From the NCBI RefSeq assembly GCF_008245225.1, contig NZ_VTAW01000001.1:62001-126000 (forward strand): 64,000 nt of DNA. The letters are read 5' to 3'. Below, in pieces: positions 1 to 8,503 of the stretch. Position 1 is the first letter of the stretch. The number at the start of each line of letters is the position of its first letter. Position numbers and translations under genes: made by a program. The notes under the pieces were generated by a model. It searched no databases. It worked only from the letters and a program-made list of their open reading frames with translations, and was not told where the DNA came from. The DNA is from Natrialba swarupiae (lineage in GTDB: Archaea > Halobacteriota > Halobacteria > Halobacteriales > Natrialbaceae).

Positions 1-1
1 A

Positions 2-244
2 GTACTCGGACTGTTTCTCGCCGAAGCAGTGATCCTTGGCGTCGTCGGTGCCGTCCTCGGGACCGCACTCGGTCTGCTCGCGGGTTATCTGGGTGCGCTG
101 TACGTCGACCTTCCGCTCGTCTACCCCCTCGAGTACGTCGCCCTTGCCATCCTGGTTGGAATTCTCGTTGGCGTCCTCTCGGGACTGTATCCGGCCTGGC
201 GAGCGGCCCGCACGGATCCGATCGACGCGCTCCGATACGAGTGA
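2..244 (+). CDS. FtsX-like ABC transporter permease, C-terminal end (partial)
   Basis: This open frame enters from the left edge, so only about 80 residues are visible. It holds two hydrophobic segments and ends in the pattern YPAWRAARTDPIDALRYE, which is typical of the last transmembrane helix and cytoplasmic tail of MacB/FtsX-type ABC permeases. Such permeases work with an ATPase, either exporting substrates or transmitting force to envelope proteins. The family assignment rests on the tail motif and membrane topology. The substrate cannot be told, and the partner ATPase would lie to the left of the window. Confidence 0.8.
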   Translation, partial: VLGLFLAEAVILGVVGAVLGTALGLLAGYLGALYVDLPLVYPLEYVALAILVGILVGVLSGLYPAWRAARTDPIDALRYE

Positions 245-271
245 GACGGACTGTCGTCACTGGTTACCGCT

Positions 272-877
272 TCACTCGCCTCGCCGATGGTCGTCTCGGT
301 CGTCCTCCCCCTCTTCGCGCCACCGCGTCGGCTCCGTCGGATCGGTCGACGGCGATCCGCCCGGTTCGCCAGGCGCTGACCAGCCGGTGTCGCTCGATTC
401 GAGGTCCGTTCCGGCCCGTGATCGGGTTCGGTCCCCCCGACTAGTCGGACGTCGACCGATCCGTTCGTCCTCGCTCATACCGATCGTTCGGCGGGCGTTG
501 GTTCGCTTCTCTGGATACTCGTTTGCGAGATAGGCACCAAGATAGCCACCCAGTAGCGCCACGCCGACGGTGTAGAGGAGTAACGCCGTCGCTCCGACGA
601 GGATGAAAAACAGGACGAACGCGAACCCGCTGGCCGGCGCGCCCGAAACCCCGAACCCGAAGCCGACGAAGACGAACGCGAGGAGTGCGAACGCGGCGAC
701 GGGCAGAAACGTGATCGCACCCGCCAGCGCCCCCACGATCGCGCCCTCGCGCGTGTCCGGCCCCTCGAGAAATCCCGCGACTGCGCCGCCGATCACGGTC
801 GAAAACGGGATGAACGAGAGGACGATCCCGACGATGGCACCGATGATCGCGTGAATGAGTGTCCGACTACTGACCAT
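272..877 (-). CDS. DUF5518-type haloarchaeal membrane protein
   Basis: The 201-residue protein has four glycine/alanine-rich hydrophobic segments in its first 135 residues, followed by a hydrophilic, Arg/Asp/Glu-rich tail of about 65 residues. The arrangement (IHAIIGAIVGIVLSFIP near the start, then GAVAGFL and a GGYLGAYLA helix) matches the haloarchaeal DUF5518 family, whose function is unknown. The frame is open upstream to 1129, but that part lacks haloarchaeal protein character, so I start at the ATG at 877. It is convergent with the permease fragment on its left and follows the AI-2E-type permease on the same strand. Confidence 0.75.
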   Translation of the reverse strand: MVSSRTLIHAIIGAIVGIVLSFIPFSTVIGGAVAGFLEGPDTREGAIVGALAGAITFLPVAAFALLAFVFVGFGFGVSGAPASGFAFVLFFILVGATALLLYTVGVALLGGYLGAYLANEYPEKRTNARRTIGMSEDERIGRRPTSRGDRTRSRAGTDLESSDTGWSAPGEPGGSPSTDPTEPTRWREEGEDDRDDHRRGE

Positions 878-1025
878 ACCGAACGAACGACGAGCAGGGA
901 GAAAAATGTCTGTGTACCGAAACACCGAGAGGTTGGGATCACCAGAGCGCAAACGGTGACTCGAGACCGACGCGAGTCGACAGCAACTCGACGACGGATG
1001 GGGGTCAACCTCGATCGAGAGGGGA

Positions 1026-2144
1026 TCAGTGGTCCGCCGGTCGCGAACGGGACTCGTCGAACGTCGCTTCGGTGTCCGATTCGGGTTCGGATGACTGTGC
1101 GCCGGAATCGTCAGTGGCGTCCACATCAAGCAGATCGGCGACGTCGGCGTCGCCGTTGACCTCGTCGGCGAGCAGATCGACGGCCTCGACGAACACCGCG
1201 ACGATCAGCGGGCCGACGACGATGCCGATCGCTCCGAGCGTAAACAGACCGCCGGTGAATCCGACGAAGTAGAGGCTTCCGGGAAGACCTGCCGATCGAC
1301 GCGCTAGACGCGGACGAACGGCGATATCCGGAAGCCAGGCGACCAGTGCGATACCGAGAACCCCCACCAGAACGGCGGCGGCCAGTTCGCCCGCAACGAC
1401 GTGATAACCTGCGATCGGTAGGATGAGAAGACTCGGACCGATGATCGGGACGAACTGCAAGATCGCCGCGATGATCGCGAGCGTAAACGGAATCTCGTAC
1501 CCGAGCGCCCAGAACAGCGGGTAAGCGATGAACAGCGTCGCGGCCGATGTGGCGAGTTGTAACACGTAAATCGCGTACAGCGTCTCCCGAGCCCGCGTCG
1601 CCAGCGCGTCGACGATGTCCCGGTAGTCGTGGGGGACCGGTGCGATGGCGGCTCGAGCAGCTTCCTCGCCCTTGAGGACGAGCGCGAACAGCAGGATGAC
1701 GAACAGCGCGAACTTGATCGCGAGGACGGGAAGCGCCGAGACCAGCGAGAAGGCGGTGCTCGTGAGCAAGTCGATTGCGAACGTCTGTACTTCCGCGACT
1801 TCGATCGTGTACGTGACGTCGAAAGCGGTAATCGGGATCTCCGGCGGGAGCCCCTCCACGATGTCGACGATCTCGTCGACGTTGACGTACAGCGTCAGGA
1901 CGATCGGCGAGAAGACGGCGACGGCGACGACGAAACCGACGCCGGTCGCCGCGAGGGCACCTGTCCACTCGGTGAATCCGCGTCTGACGAACCAGCGCTG
2001 GACCGGCATCAACACGTACGCGACCGTCAGCGCGAAGAGGATCGTTCCGAGTACCTCGAGCAGTATTCCGGCCGTTAGAACCCCCAGGGCGGCAACGATG
2101 GCTGCAAGTACGTGTCGACGCGACCGCGTTCCGTTCGATTCCAC
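1026..2144 (-). CDS. AI-2E family (PerM-type) transporter
   Basis: The 372-residue polytopic protein has paired N-terminal helices (residues 12-50), a central soluble stretch, and a C-terminal block of helices with the pattern LQFVPIIGPSLLILP near residue 235. That pattern is characteristic of the AI-2E/PerM exporter family. Members move small molecules or ions, and in salt-loving organisms some act as Na+/H+ antiporters. The start is a GTG at 2144. The last ~40 residues are acidic and Ser-rich. It is divergent from the binding-protein gene at 2338 with about 190 bases between them. Confidence 0.85.
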   Translation of the reverse strand: MESNGTRSRRHVLAAIVAALGVLTAGILLEVLGTILFALTVAYVLMPVQRWFVRRGFTEWTGALAATGVGFVVAVAVFSPIVLTLYVNVDEIVDIVEGLPPEIPITAFDVTYTIEVAEVQTFAIDLLTSTAFSLVSALPVLAIKFALFVILLFALVLKGEEAARAAIAPVPHDYRDIVDALATRARETLYAIYVLQLATSAATLFIAYPLFWALGYEIPFTLAIIAAILQFVPIIGPSLLILPIAGYHVVAGELAAAVLVGVLGIALVAWLPDIAVRPRLARRSAGLPGSLYFVGFTGGLFTLGAIGIVVGPLIVAVFVEAVDLLADEVNGDADVADLLDVDATDDSGAQSSEPESDTEATFDESRSRPADH

Positions 2145-2337
2145 GGTCGTGACTCACACCGAACGGAGAAAGTCTTTCCTCCAGACCGAAACCACGGATC
2201 GACTCCAAACGGTCGGGTCACGATCGATACGGTCTGTGACCGACCGATACCGACGCATCGCGGTCCGGACGAGCGTCCGAACCGCTCGGCGGCGAAACGG
2301 CACGATCCTTAAGCCGGTTCGTCGCGACATTCGAACG

Positions 2338-3579
2338 ATGAGACGACGGAGCTTCGTCCGCGGCGTCGGCGCGGGATCGGTGATCGCCCTCTCCGGGTGT
2401 GCGACCCGCGAAAACGGGGACGAAGACGAGGATGATGACTCTGCAGCGGAACTCCCAGAGGACGAACTCGAGGACGACGGTGGCCTCCGCGTGGCAACGT
2501 ACAGTTCCATGGTGGCCGAGGAGACGTCGGCCGGTCGCTGGCTCGCCGAGGCGTTCGAAGCCGAGTTTCCCGACGCCGAGATCGACTGGGTCGTTCCCGA
2601 AGCGGGGATCGAGAACTACATCCAGCGAGCACAACTCGAGGCCGAAATGGACGCGGACGTCTACCTCGGGTTGACCCTCCCCGAACTCGTTCGCGTCGAC
2701 GAGTCCCTGTCGGAGCCGCTGTTCGAACCGCTCGAACGTAGTCGTCTCGAGAACGACGACCGGATCAGCGCCGACCTCGAGTTCGGGGATCCCGACGGGC
2801 GGGTGCTCCCGTACGACGTCGGGTACGTGAGCCTCGTCTACGACGAGACAGTTCTCGAACCGCCGGAGACGTTCGAAGACCTCCTCGAGCCCGAGTACGA
2901 GGACACCCTTCTGGCACAAGACCCCCGACGGTCGGCACCCGGGCGGGCGTTTCTGTTGTGGACGATCGCGACGTTCGGGGACGAGTACCTCGCGTACTGG
3001 AAGCGACTGTGGGAAAACGGCGTCGACGTGCGTCCTCGCTGGACCGACGCGTACGTGGACGGCTACCTCGAGGAGGCCCGGCCGATGGTCGTCTCCTATA
3101 CGACCGATCGAATCGGCGCGAACCTGGCCGAGCGGAACCTCGATCGTCACCAGGTCGCAACGCTCGACGACGCGGGCTACGAGACCGTCGAGGGGGTCGC
3201 CGTCTTCGCCGAGACGGAACGGCGTGAACTCGCCTACGAGTTCGTCGACTTCGTCCTCTCGAGCGAAGCGCAAGCCGAGATCGCAGTCAGAAACGCTCAG
3301 TTTCCCGCAATCGAAGACGAATACCTCACGCTCGGAACCGAGTTTACGGCGTTTACACGCCGGCCATCGGAATCGGTCCGGTTTACCTACGACGAACTTC
3401 GAGAACGGCTGGATGGCTGGCTCGAGGCCTGGGACAACGAGTTTGGCGACCAGTTGGAGGATACTCCAATCGGAGAAACCGACGACGTATCGGGCGTCGA
3501 AGAAAACGGTGGCGAATCGGACGACGTCCCAGCGGAAAACGAAACGGCCGACGACGAGACTGATAGGGACACCGACTGA
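2338..3579 (+). CDS. Thiamine-type ABC transporter substrate-binding lipoprotein
   Basis: The 413-residue protein starts with a twin-arginine signal (MRRRSFVRG) followed by a lipobox ending in LSGC near residue 21, so it should be exported by Tat and lipid-anchored. An acidic linker follows, then a type-2 periplasmic-binding fold starting at LRVATYSS. The VYLGL, YVSLVYDE and TDRIGANLAE stretches resemble thiamine-binding proteins of the TbpA family; some iron-binding proteins are similar. The tail after residue 380 is acidic and repetitive. A TATA-like CTTAA lies about 30 bases upstream of the ATG. No permease or ATPase is adjacent, so it is an orphan or works with a remote system. Its stop codon is the first three bases of an 86-base palindrome. 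Confidence 0.8.
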   Translation: MRRRSFVRGVGAGSVIALSGCATRENGDEDEDDDSAAELPEDELEDDGGLRVATYSSMVAEETSAGRWLAEAFEAEFPDAEIDWVVPEAGIENYIQRAQLEAEMDADVYLGLTLPELVRVDESLSEPLFEPLERSRLENDDRISADLEFGDPDGRVLPYDVGYVSLVYDETVLEPPETFEDLLEPEYEDTLLAQDPRRSAPGRAFLLWTIATFGDEYLAYWKRLWENGVDVRPRWTDAYVDGYLEEARPMVVSYTTDRIGANLAERNLDRHQVATLDDAGYETVEGVAVFAETERRELAYEFVDFVLSSEAQAEIAVRNAQFPAIEDEYLTLGTEFTAFTRRPSESVRFTYDELRERLDGWLEAWDNEFGDQLEDTPIGETDDVSGVEENGGESDDVPAENETADDETDRDTD

Positions 3580-3662
3580 TACGGTTTGCTGTAACGATTT
3601 ACCGGTTCGACCGTAGGACGGGTCACGGTCGCACCGGAAATGACTTACAGCAGACCGTATGA
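3577..3662. repeat. 86-base palindromic element, copy A
   Basis: The left arm reads TGATACGGTTTGCTGTAA and the complement of the right arm reads TCATACGGTCTGCTGTAA. The arms continue inward through ACCGG/CCGGA to a loop containing CGGGTC. The first TGA is the stop codon of the binding-protein gene. The predicted transcript folds into one long hairpin. Confidence 0.85.
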
Positions 3663-3707
3663 TACGGTCTGCGATCGACCGGGACAGAGATTGCGGCCCG
3701 TATGATA
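3658..3707. repeat. Shortened palindrome fused to copy A
   Basis: A second, about 50-base inverted repeat begins inside the right end of copy A. Its left arm is TATGATACGGTCTGCGATC and the complement of its right arm is TATCATACGGGCCGCAATC. It looks like a partial or internally deleted copy of the same family, giving a tandem pair here. Confidence 0.6.
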
Positions 3708-3807
3708 CGGACGGCCCACTTTTGCGGGAGAAATGCGTCCTTTCGCTCGCGACAGCGGTGATATTGCAGTGCAGATTTAAGGAAGGGAACGTGGTACGTC
3801 GCGGCGC

Positions 3808-4173
3808 ATGGAGTTTGGACGGTTACTCAGCGGCGACCCATCGAGGAGTTCGAAGCTCTACCTCGCGATCGGCCTCCTCTCGCTCGTAAAGGCGATCGCG
3901 GTACGCAACGACCGGGAGCGATTCAGACGTGAGCTACTCGACGCGGGACTGTTCATCGGCGTCGGGATCGCCCTTCGAAAGTACAGCCAGCTCAAAGCCC
4001 AGAAACGCGCCGAACTCGAGTCACAGGTACCGGACTGGCTCGCTGGATCGGGAGCCGACTCGAGCGAACCGACGCTCCAGTCGTTCGCGAAACGACAGTT
4101 CGGTCAACGATCCGAGTCCGAGCCCGAGCCCACGATCACGGATCGGGCCCGCGGAATCGTCTCGAGCCTGTAA
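3808..4173 (+). CDS. Small haloarchaeal protein with membrane-like N-terminus
   Basis: I do not recognise a named family for this 121-residue protein. Residues 15-30 and 46-58 are hydrophobic and could be membrane helices or a hairpin. The rest is basic, then acidic and Ser-rich, ending with an Arg-Gly-Ile-Val-Ser-Ser-Leu tail. A clear TATA-like GATTTAAGG lies about 35 bases before the ATG at 3808, supporting the start and expression as a single gene. It sits between the palindromic elements and the left end of the IS element. Confidence 0.6.
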   Translation: MEFGRLLSGDPSRSSKLYLAIGLLSLVKAIAVRNDRERFRRELLDAGLFIGVGIALRKYSQLKAQKRAELESQVPDWLAGSGADSSEPTLQSFAKRQFGQRSESEPEPTITDRARGIVSSL

Positions 4174-4278
4174 CCGCCTGGACGCCGCCGTCGCGATCGG
4201 CTACGTGGGTGGAGCGCCCATCGGTACCGACACCAGCTGGTGGAGATCCCACAGGAGGGACATCAGGCACGTGAACCG

Positions 4279-4300
4279 CCTCGGGGTCAAGCCCCGAGGC
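4279..4300. repeat. IS end hairpin next to the tnpB 3' end (RE side)
   Basis: This perfect stem-loop (CCTCGGGG, TCAAG, CCCCGAGG) lies 11 bases past the tnpB stop. In tnpB systems the guide RNA runs from the 3' part of tnpB through this end, with the guide taken from flanking DNA. The guide here would therefore lie just below position 4279 on the minus strand. That is inference from the family. Confidence 0.75.
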
Positions 4301-4310
4301 TTCCCGTGGT

Positions 4311-5585
4311 TTAGTCGGACACTCCCACGACACCATCGGTCTGATAACCTCGAACAGCGTCGTGGGTCACGGTCGGGGCGTCCACGGCCCCCGATGCCTG
4401 CCGTCGCACTTTCCGAACAACGGGAAGGCTGTTGAGAGCAGGCACATTCCAATCGAGTTTCTTCATACCTTTCACGGCGATATTGACGCTTGCACCTCGG
4501 TCGCTGTGGTCTTGATGACCACAGTCCCGACACTTGAACCGCTTCTTGTTGCGGTTCGCACGCTCCGTATGCCCACACATCGGACACCGCTGGCTGGTGT
4601 ATTCGGGATTAACCCACACGGTCGGAATGCCCTCAAACGACGCTTTGTACGCCGTATAGATCTGAAGGGCGCGGAACGGGATGTGGTGCAAACGTCGGTT
4701 CATCCGCGTGCCGTAGTCGATACTGTCGCGCATCTCTTTGAGGTCTTCAAAGACGATACACGGCTTCTCGAACTGACGGCTCCACTCTACGATATGTCGA
4801 GACACCTTGTGGAGTCTGTCGCGGACGAACCGTTCCTCACGCCCTTCCAGCGTGTCGTGGATGCTGTCTTTCCCCGCGTTCTGCACGCGCTTACGCATCG
4901 TGAAGTAGCGGTGGCGCTCGAATTTGATTTCGGGGAAGTCGATGACCAACGTATCTTCGACACCATCCGTTGAGAGTGCGGCCAACGCCACGTTATCCTC
5001 ATTCACGTCCACACCGACAACCGACCGCGAGCCCTGCTTGTCTCGAACGGTCTGTTCGGTGTTGGTGACGTTGACGTGCAACTCGGCGTTGTCGTTGTGG
5101 AACAAGGCTTCTGCCGTCCCAATCTTCCACTCGTCACTTTCGAGTGCAGTCTTGAGAATGTCGAGGTGGGCGTCACTCCCTTTGAGGACACCTTTGACGT
5201 GCTTGTACGGCTTCGCGCTGATGCGGAACGCCACGTCACCGTCGTCGGTGAGTGACAGGTTGTAGCCTTCCTCGTAGTTTGCACGAAGCGGGTACGCGCC
5301 GTTCTTGGTGTGACTGGGTTGGGCGAAGTCGTCGTACTCGTAGTAGTTCTCCATCGCACCGAGTGCCTTCGCAACGACACGCTGAGTCGTGTTCTTCACG
5401 AGGTTAGCGCCGCCGGCTACTCGGTCAGGAATGTCATCCCAGTCCACGCCTTGCTTGGCGAGGCGGATGGTTTCGTTGTACACCGACCGTGCTTCGAGCG
5501 TGGCGTCGTACAGCAGGCTCTCGTTGTCACTCTGGATGTTGAGTTGGAAGTCCAGCGTCTTGACGAGAGCCTGTGCGTCCGTCAT
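4311..5585 (-). CDS. tnpB: RNA-guided endonuclease TnpB (IS200/IS605 OrfB)
   Basis: At 424 residues this is full length. The split RuvC-like nuclease is intact: the first Asp is in VVGVDVNEDN (about residue 195), the Glu in IVFEDLKEMR (about 280), and the last Asp in SDRGASVNIA. A CPMCG...CRDCG zinc ribbon lies before the last Asp. TnpB proteins cut DNA guided by an RNA from the element's right end and help keep the element in place. The ATG overlaps the stop of a small upstream ORF (ATGA), so the two are translationally coupled. With tnpA disrupted, this copy may persist as a domesticated or dying nuclease. Confidence 0.93.
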   Translation of the reverse strand: MTDAQALVKTLDFQLNIQSDNESLLYDATLEARSVYNETIRLAKQGVDWDDIPDRVAGGANLVKNTTQRVVAKALGAMENYYEYDDFAQPSHTKNGAYPLRANYEEGYNLSLTDDGDVAFRISAKPYKHVKGVLKGSDAHLDILKTALESDEWKIGTAEALFHNDNAELHVNVTNTEQTVRDKQGSRSVVGVDVNEDNVALAALSTDGVEDTLVIDFPEIKFERHRYFTMRKRVQNAGKDSIHDTLEGREERFVRDRLHKVSRHIVEWSRQFEKPCIVFEDLKEMRDSIDYGTRMNRRLHHIPFRALQIYTAYKASFEGIPTVWVNPEYTSQRCPMCGHTERANRNKKRFKCRDCGHQDHSDRGASVNIAVKGMKKLDWNVPALNSLPVVRKVRRQASGAVDAPTVTHDAVRGYQTDGVVGVSD

Positions 5586-5725
5586 TCTTGGTCGTTAGGT
5601 TGGACGTGACGGTAGTGGAGGAGGAGCGTGCGGAGTACGCTATCGAAACTCGTGTGGCCCTCCTCGTCCTTGAGTTCGTCAAGCTCGTCGTACACGGCGT
5701 CGGATACCTTGAGTTGCTTCGTCAC
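5582..5725 (-). CDS. Small ribbon-helix-helix-like protein coupled to tnpB
   Basis: A 47-residue ORF (54 residues if started at the GTG at 5746) reads VTKQLKVSDAVYDELDELKD and ends in a helix-rich TSFDSVLRTLLLHYRH stretch. The beta strand plus two helices resemble antitoxin-like ribbon-helix-helix proteins. Its TGA overlaps the tnpB ATG in an ATGA junction. A TATA-like CTATTAAG near 5750-5758 places a leaderless start close to the GTG at 5725, which is why I prefer it. It may regulate tnpB expression. That role is inferred only from fold and position. Confidence 0.65.
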   Translation of the reverse strand: MTKQLKVSDAVYDELDELKDEEGHTSFDSVLRTLLLHYRHVQPNDQE

Positions 5726-5820
5726 GTCTACCCCTTGTTCTTCCACACTTAATAGTATACTGGTGGTAGTCTGTAAGTCGCTTCAAAGAATACTTTAGAT
5801 CAGTCGTTGTGTTGTCAGGT

Positions 5821-6270
5821 ATGGGCGAGAAGCGGTCAAACCACACGGTGTACAACGTCAACTACCACTTCGTGTGGTGTCCAAAGTCAAGCAAAGCGAA
5901 ACTTTGCGTACCTCGCGGGATCGAAGATCCCGCTTAGTACCGTCACGCGATTCTCGAACCAATCGAAGCTTCGCTGGAAACGAGTTTCCGCGACGTGTGC
6001 GACAAGTACGGCTACGAGATATTATCGCTCCACATCTCGCCCGACCATGTACACCTGTTCGTCTCCGCTCACCCGAAGCACTCACCGAGCGAGATCGTGC
6101 GAACAGTCAAGAGCATCACGGCGCGGGAGATGTGGGAACAGCACGAACCGTTCTTGGAAGACTACCTGTGGGGCGGTGGGTTCTGGGAAGAATCGTACTA
6201 CGTTGGGACGGCAGGCGATGTTTCGACCGACACGATTGACCAGTATATCGAGCGCACGGAACACGTTTAG
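5821..6270 (+). pseudogene. tnpA: IS200-type transposase TnpA interrupted by a 51-base insert
   Basis: The frame begins MGEKRSNHTVYNVNYHFVWC and after residue 22 (CPK) should continue YRHAIL. Instead, 51 bases (5887-5937) interpose 16 foreign codons and a TAG. The frame then resumes in phase at 5938 and runs to the end. Downstream parts are intact: the HUH motif in PDHVHLF, the catalytic Tyr in DTIDQYIE, and the normal C-terminus. TnpA is the single-strand Y1 transposase. A TATA-like ATACTTTAG lies about 28 bases before the ATG. Unless the insert is bypassed or spliced, the enzyme is not made. Confidence 0.85.
5887..5937 (+). repeat. 51-base double-hairpin cassette inside tnpA
   Basis: The insert consists almost wholly of two perfect stem-loops: GCAAAG-CGAAA-CTTTGC and GCGGGATC-GAA-GATCCCGC. 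It ends in an in-frame TAG. An AGT trinucleotide flanks it on both sides (5885-5887 and 5936-5938), so the exact ends are ambiguous by a few bases. Confidence 0.75.
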
Positions 6271-6289
6271 CGGGGCTTACGGCCTTCAC

Positions 6290-6311
6290 CCTCGGGGTCA
6301 AGCCCCGAGGC
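6290..6311. repeat. IS end hairpin next to the tnpA 3' end (LE side)
   Basis: This copy is identical in sequence and orientation to the hairpin at 4279-4300. It lies about 20 bases past the tnpA stop and marks the other end of the element. Confidence 0.75.
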
Positions 6312-6354
6312 ACTCGGCCTGCTCCGCCTGTAGACGAGACGGCTGATCGTCATA

Positions 6355-6852
6355 CTACAGCGTCAACTCGAGTCCCGCACCGAACCAGCAAAACTCACTC
6401 GCCAGCCCGTCACCGAACGCCTCGTCACCGATTCGTTCGGCCGTCGGCTCGGGCCCGACCAGTTCGAATCCCGACCTCGAACGGTCGTCGTCGCACTCCG
6501 ATACTGACTTCGAGTTCGATTCGGGGAACAGATCCCCAGCGTCGTCGCTCGATCGAATCGTTACCGTCGGCTCGCCGACGAGCACGGCGTCCGTCTCCCT
6601 GCCGAACTCGACGGGTTCGCTGTCGGCTGTCCCATCCAGGGGATCGGGCGCTGTATCGAGTCGGTCGAGACCGTCGAACAGCCCTTCGAGGTCGTCGGCG
6701 GTCGCATCGATCTCGTCGTCTGTCGTCGGATCGTGGTCACCACCGGCCTCGAGGAGTTCGTCGGCTGATTCGGCTCCAGACGACGCGAGGATTGCGTCGG
6801 GATCGGGCTCGACGTCTTCGAACACTTCGGTTACCACGGGGTTCGGGCTCAT
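6355..6852 (-). CDS. Unrecognised acidic haloarchaeal protein
   Basis: The 165-residue protein is rich in Asp, Glu, Ser and Gly. It opens with MSPNPVVTEVFEDVEPDPDAILASSG and has repeated acidic helices (SADELLEAGG, ADDLEGLFDGLDRLD). No catalytic motif or membrane segment is visible and I cannot name a family. The frame is open up to a TTG at 6951. I chose the ATG at 6852; a TATA-like TTAATTA at 6925-6931 would also allow a start a little upstream. Codon use matches the host, so it is likely a real gene. It lies immediately right of the IS element. Confidence 0.55.
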   Translation of the reverse strand: MSPNPVVTEVFEDVEPDPDAILASSGAESADELLEAGGDHDPTTDDEIDATADDLEGLFDGLDRLDTAPDPLDGTADSEPVEFGRETDAVLVGEPTVTIRSSDDAGDLFPESNSKSVSECDDDRSRSGFELVGPEPTAERIGDEAFGDGLASEFCWFGAGLELTL

Positions 6853-7087
6853 GCCCTCGAGTCCCAGGCCGGTCTCCTTCGTTACGAACCCGTTTCCGTC
6901 GGACAAGGGTTCGGTTACCACCGAATTAATTACAGATTCGGAGAAGACCAAAACAGTCAGAAAACGACGGGATTTCGATCCGAAGGATCGAATTAGTGAC
7001 GGAAAGTCGATATCGAATGCGATAGCCTCGACGCGACGCTCGGCGACTGCGAACGTCGGTCGGGGAGGTCGACGCTTGTCGAAGTAA

Positions 7088-8266
7088 CTAGAAGAGGTCC
7101 TGTGTCAACTCGAGAGTCTTCTCGCGGTCGTCCCACTCGACGAACAGGGCCACGCTGGTCGCGCTCGTGACGACATCTAGCAGGTGGATTCGTTCCTCCG
7201 CGAGTGGGCTGATGATCTCGTTGACGATTCCCGGTTGGTTGGGGAGTTCGCCGCCGGTAACCCGAACCACGGCGATCGGCGAGTCGACGGTGACACTCGA
7301 GAGCGCGTCGTGGGCGATAACCTCGCGATGGAGGATGTTTTCGGCGCGTTCGGCCTCCTCATCGTCGATGTAGAACGTGATCGTATCCATTCCGCTCGCG
7401 ACTGCATCGACGTTAACGTCGCTCTCGCTCAGCGCCTTCGAGAGGTCGTAGAAGACGCCGGGTTGGTTGCGAATCGCGCGACCGGCGACGGTTAGACAGG
7501 CCAGCGGTCGTTCGCGAAGGTCGACGAGGTTCTTGAACTCGCCTTCGATGCTCGTTCCGCCCGAGAGTAAGTCGCCGTGTTGGTAGTGGACGACCCGGAC
7601 GTTGAGCCTGCCGTCTTTGTACGAAAGCGCCGATGGGGCGACGACCTCTGCGCCACGGAACGAGAGGTTTCTGAGTTCGTCGACGGAAATTTCGCCGACG
7701 TTTCGCGCTCCCTCGACGACTCGGGGATCACCCGTCATAACGCCCTCGACGTCGGTCACGATGACGACCTCGTCGGCCTCCATGTACTTGCCCATCATGA
7801 CTGCGGTCGTGTCGCTGCCGCCACGACCGAGCGTCGTGATCGAACCGTCCGGCCCCTCCGCGAGGAAGCCGGTGAGGACTGGAACCTCCTCGTCCATCGT
7901 CTCGGCGATCTCGATGGCGCGTTTCTGGGTTTCCTCGACGTCGACCTCGCCGTACTCGTCGGTTATGACCGGCCATCCGTCTTTGCCCGGTTCGAGGAAC
8001 CGGGAGTCGATGCCCCGGGAAGCGAGGGCAGCCTTGAGCATCCGAACCGACGTTCGCTCGCCCATGCTGACGATCTGTGCGCGGTCGGCCTCGTCAGTCT
8101 CGAAGGTGATATCGTCGAGCAAGTCGTCGGTCGTCGACCCCATCGCACTCGCGACGACCGCGATCTCGTGGCCGTCCTCGACCGCCGCCGCGACGGAGTC
8201 GGCTGCACGGTCGATTCGGTCACCGCTCCCGAGACTCGTTCCACCAAACTTAGCTACAACGCGCAT
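7088..8266 (-). CDS. lysC: Aspartate kinase
   Basis: The 392-residue enzyme phosphorylates aspartate in the first step towards lysine, threonine and methionine. The amino-acid kinase domain starts with VVAKFGGTSLGSGDRI and has GRGGSDTTAVMMGKYM and VTDVEGVMTGDPR in the expected order (residues ~150-190). Two C-terminal ACT domains follow from about residue 255, with GRAIRNQPGVFYDL and GGELPNQPGIVNEI; these normally bind the feedback amino acid. The length suits a monofunctional archaeal aspartokinase. The gene stands alone, with the next gene divergent at 8504. Confidence 0.93.
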   Translation of the reverse strand: MRVVAKFGGTSLGSGDRIDRAADSVAAAVEDGHEIAVVASAMGSTTDDLLDDITFETDEADRAQIVSMGERTSVRMLKAALASRGIDSRFLEPGKDGWPVITDEYGEVDVEETQKRAIEIAETMDEEVPVLTGFLAEGPDGSITTLGRGGSDTTAVMMGKYMEADEVVIVTDVEGVMTGDPRVVEGARNVGEISVDELRNLSFRGAEVVAPSALSYKDGRLNVRVVHYQHGDLLSGGTSIEGEFKNLVDLRERPLACLTVAGRAIRNQPGVFYDLSKALSESDVNVDAVASGMDTITFYIDDEEAERAENILHREVIAHDALSSVTVDSPIAVVRVTGGELPNQPGIVNEIISPLAEERIHLLDVVTSATSVALFVEWDDREKTLELTQDLF

Positions 8267-8503
8267 ACTGGCACCTCACGGCGTGGCTGTGATCGTGTAC
8301 CGATGTCCGAACTCATACTCGGTTCGTTACCAGAGCGAGCAGATAACTGTGTCCCATTGGACCGGCAAAGACCTCCGTATCGACACCTCAAGGTGGCAGA
8401 CGAGACGACCATCGCCGAAAGTGATACGTTCTGGCGCGGTCGGAAACGACACGTCGACACCGCAGCCGGGATTTATATTCACGCGTGGCATTACCACACG
8501 ACG

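Larger units (their letters stand above)
4270..6320. mobile_element. IS200/IS605-family element (tnpA broken, tnpB intact)
   Basis: The element holds divergent tnpA (plus strand) and tnpB (minus strand). Each end carries the same 22-base hairpin in the same orientation (4279-4300 and 6290-6311; stem CCTCGGGG/CCCCGAGG with a TCAA-containing loop). Subterminal hairpins in direct orientation fit the single-strand transposition of this family, whose ends are not inverted repeats. The end beyond the tnpB stop would be RE. Exact ends cannot be fixed without an empty site, so these limits are approximate. Confidence 0.85.
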
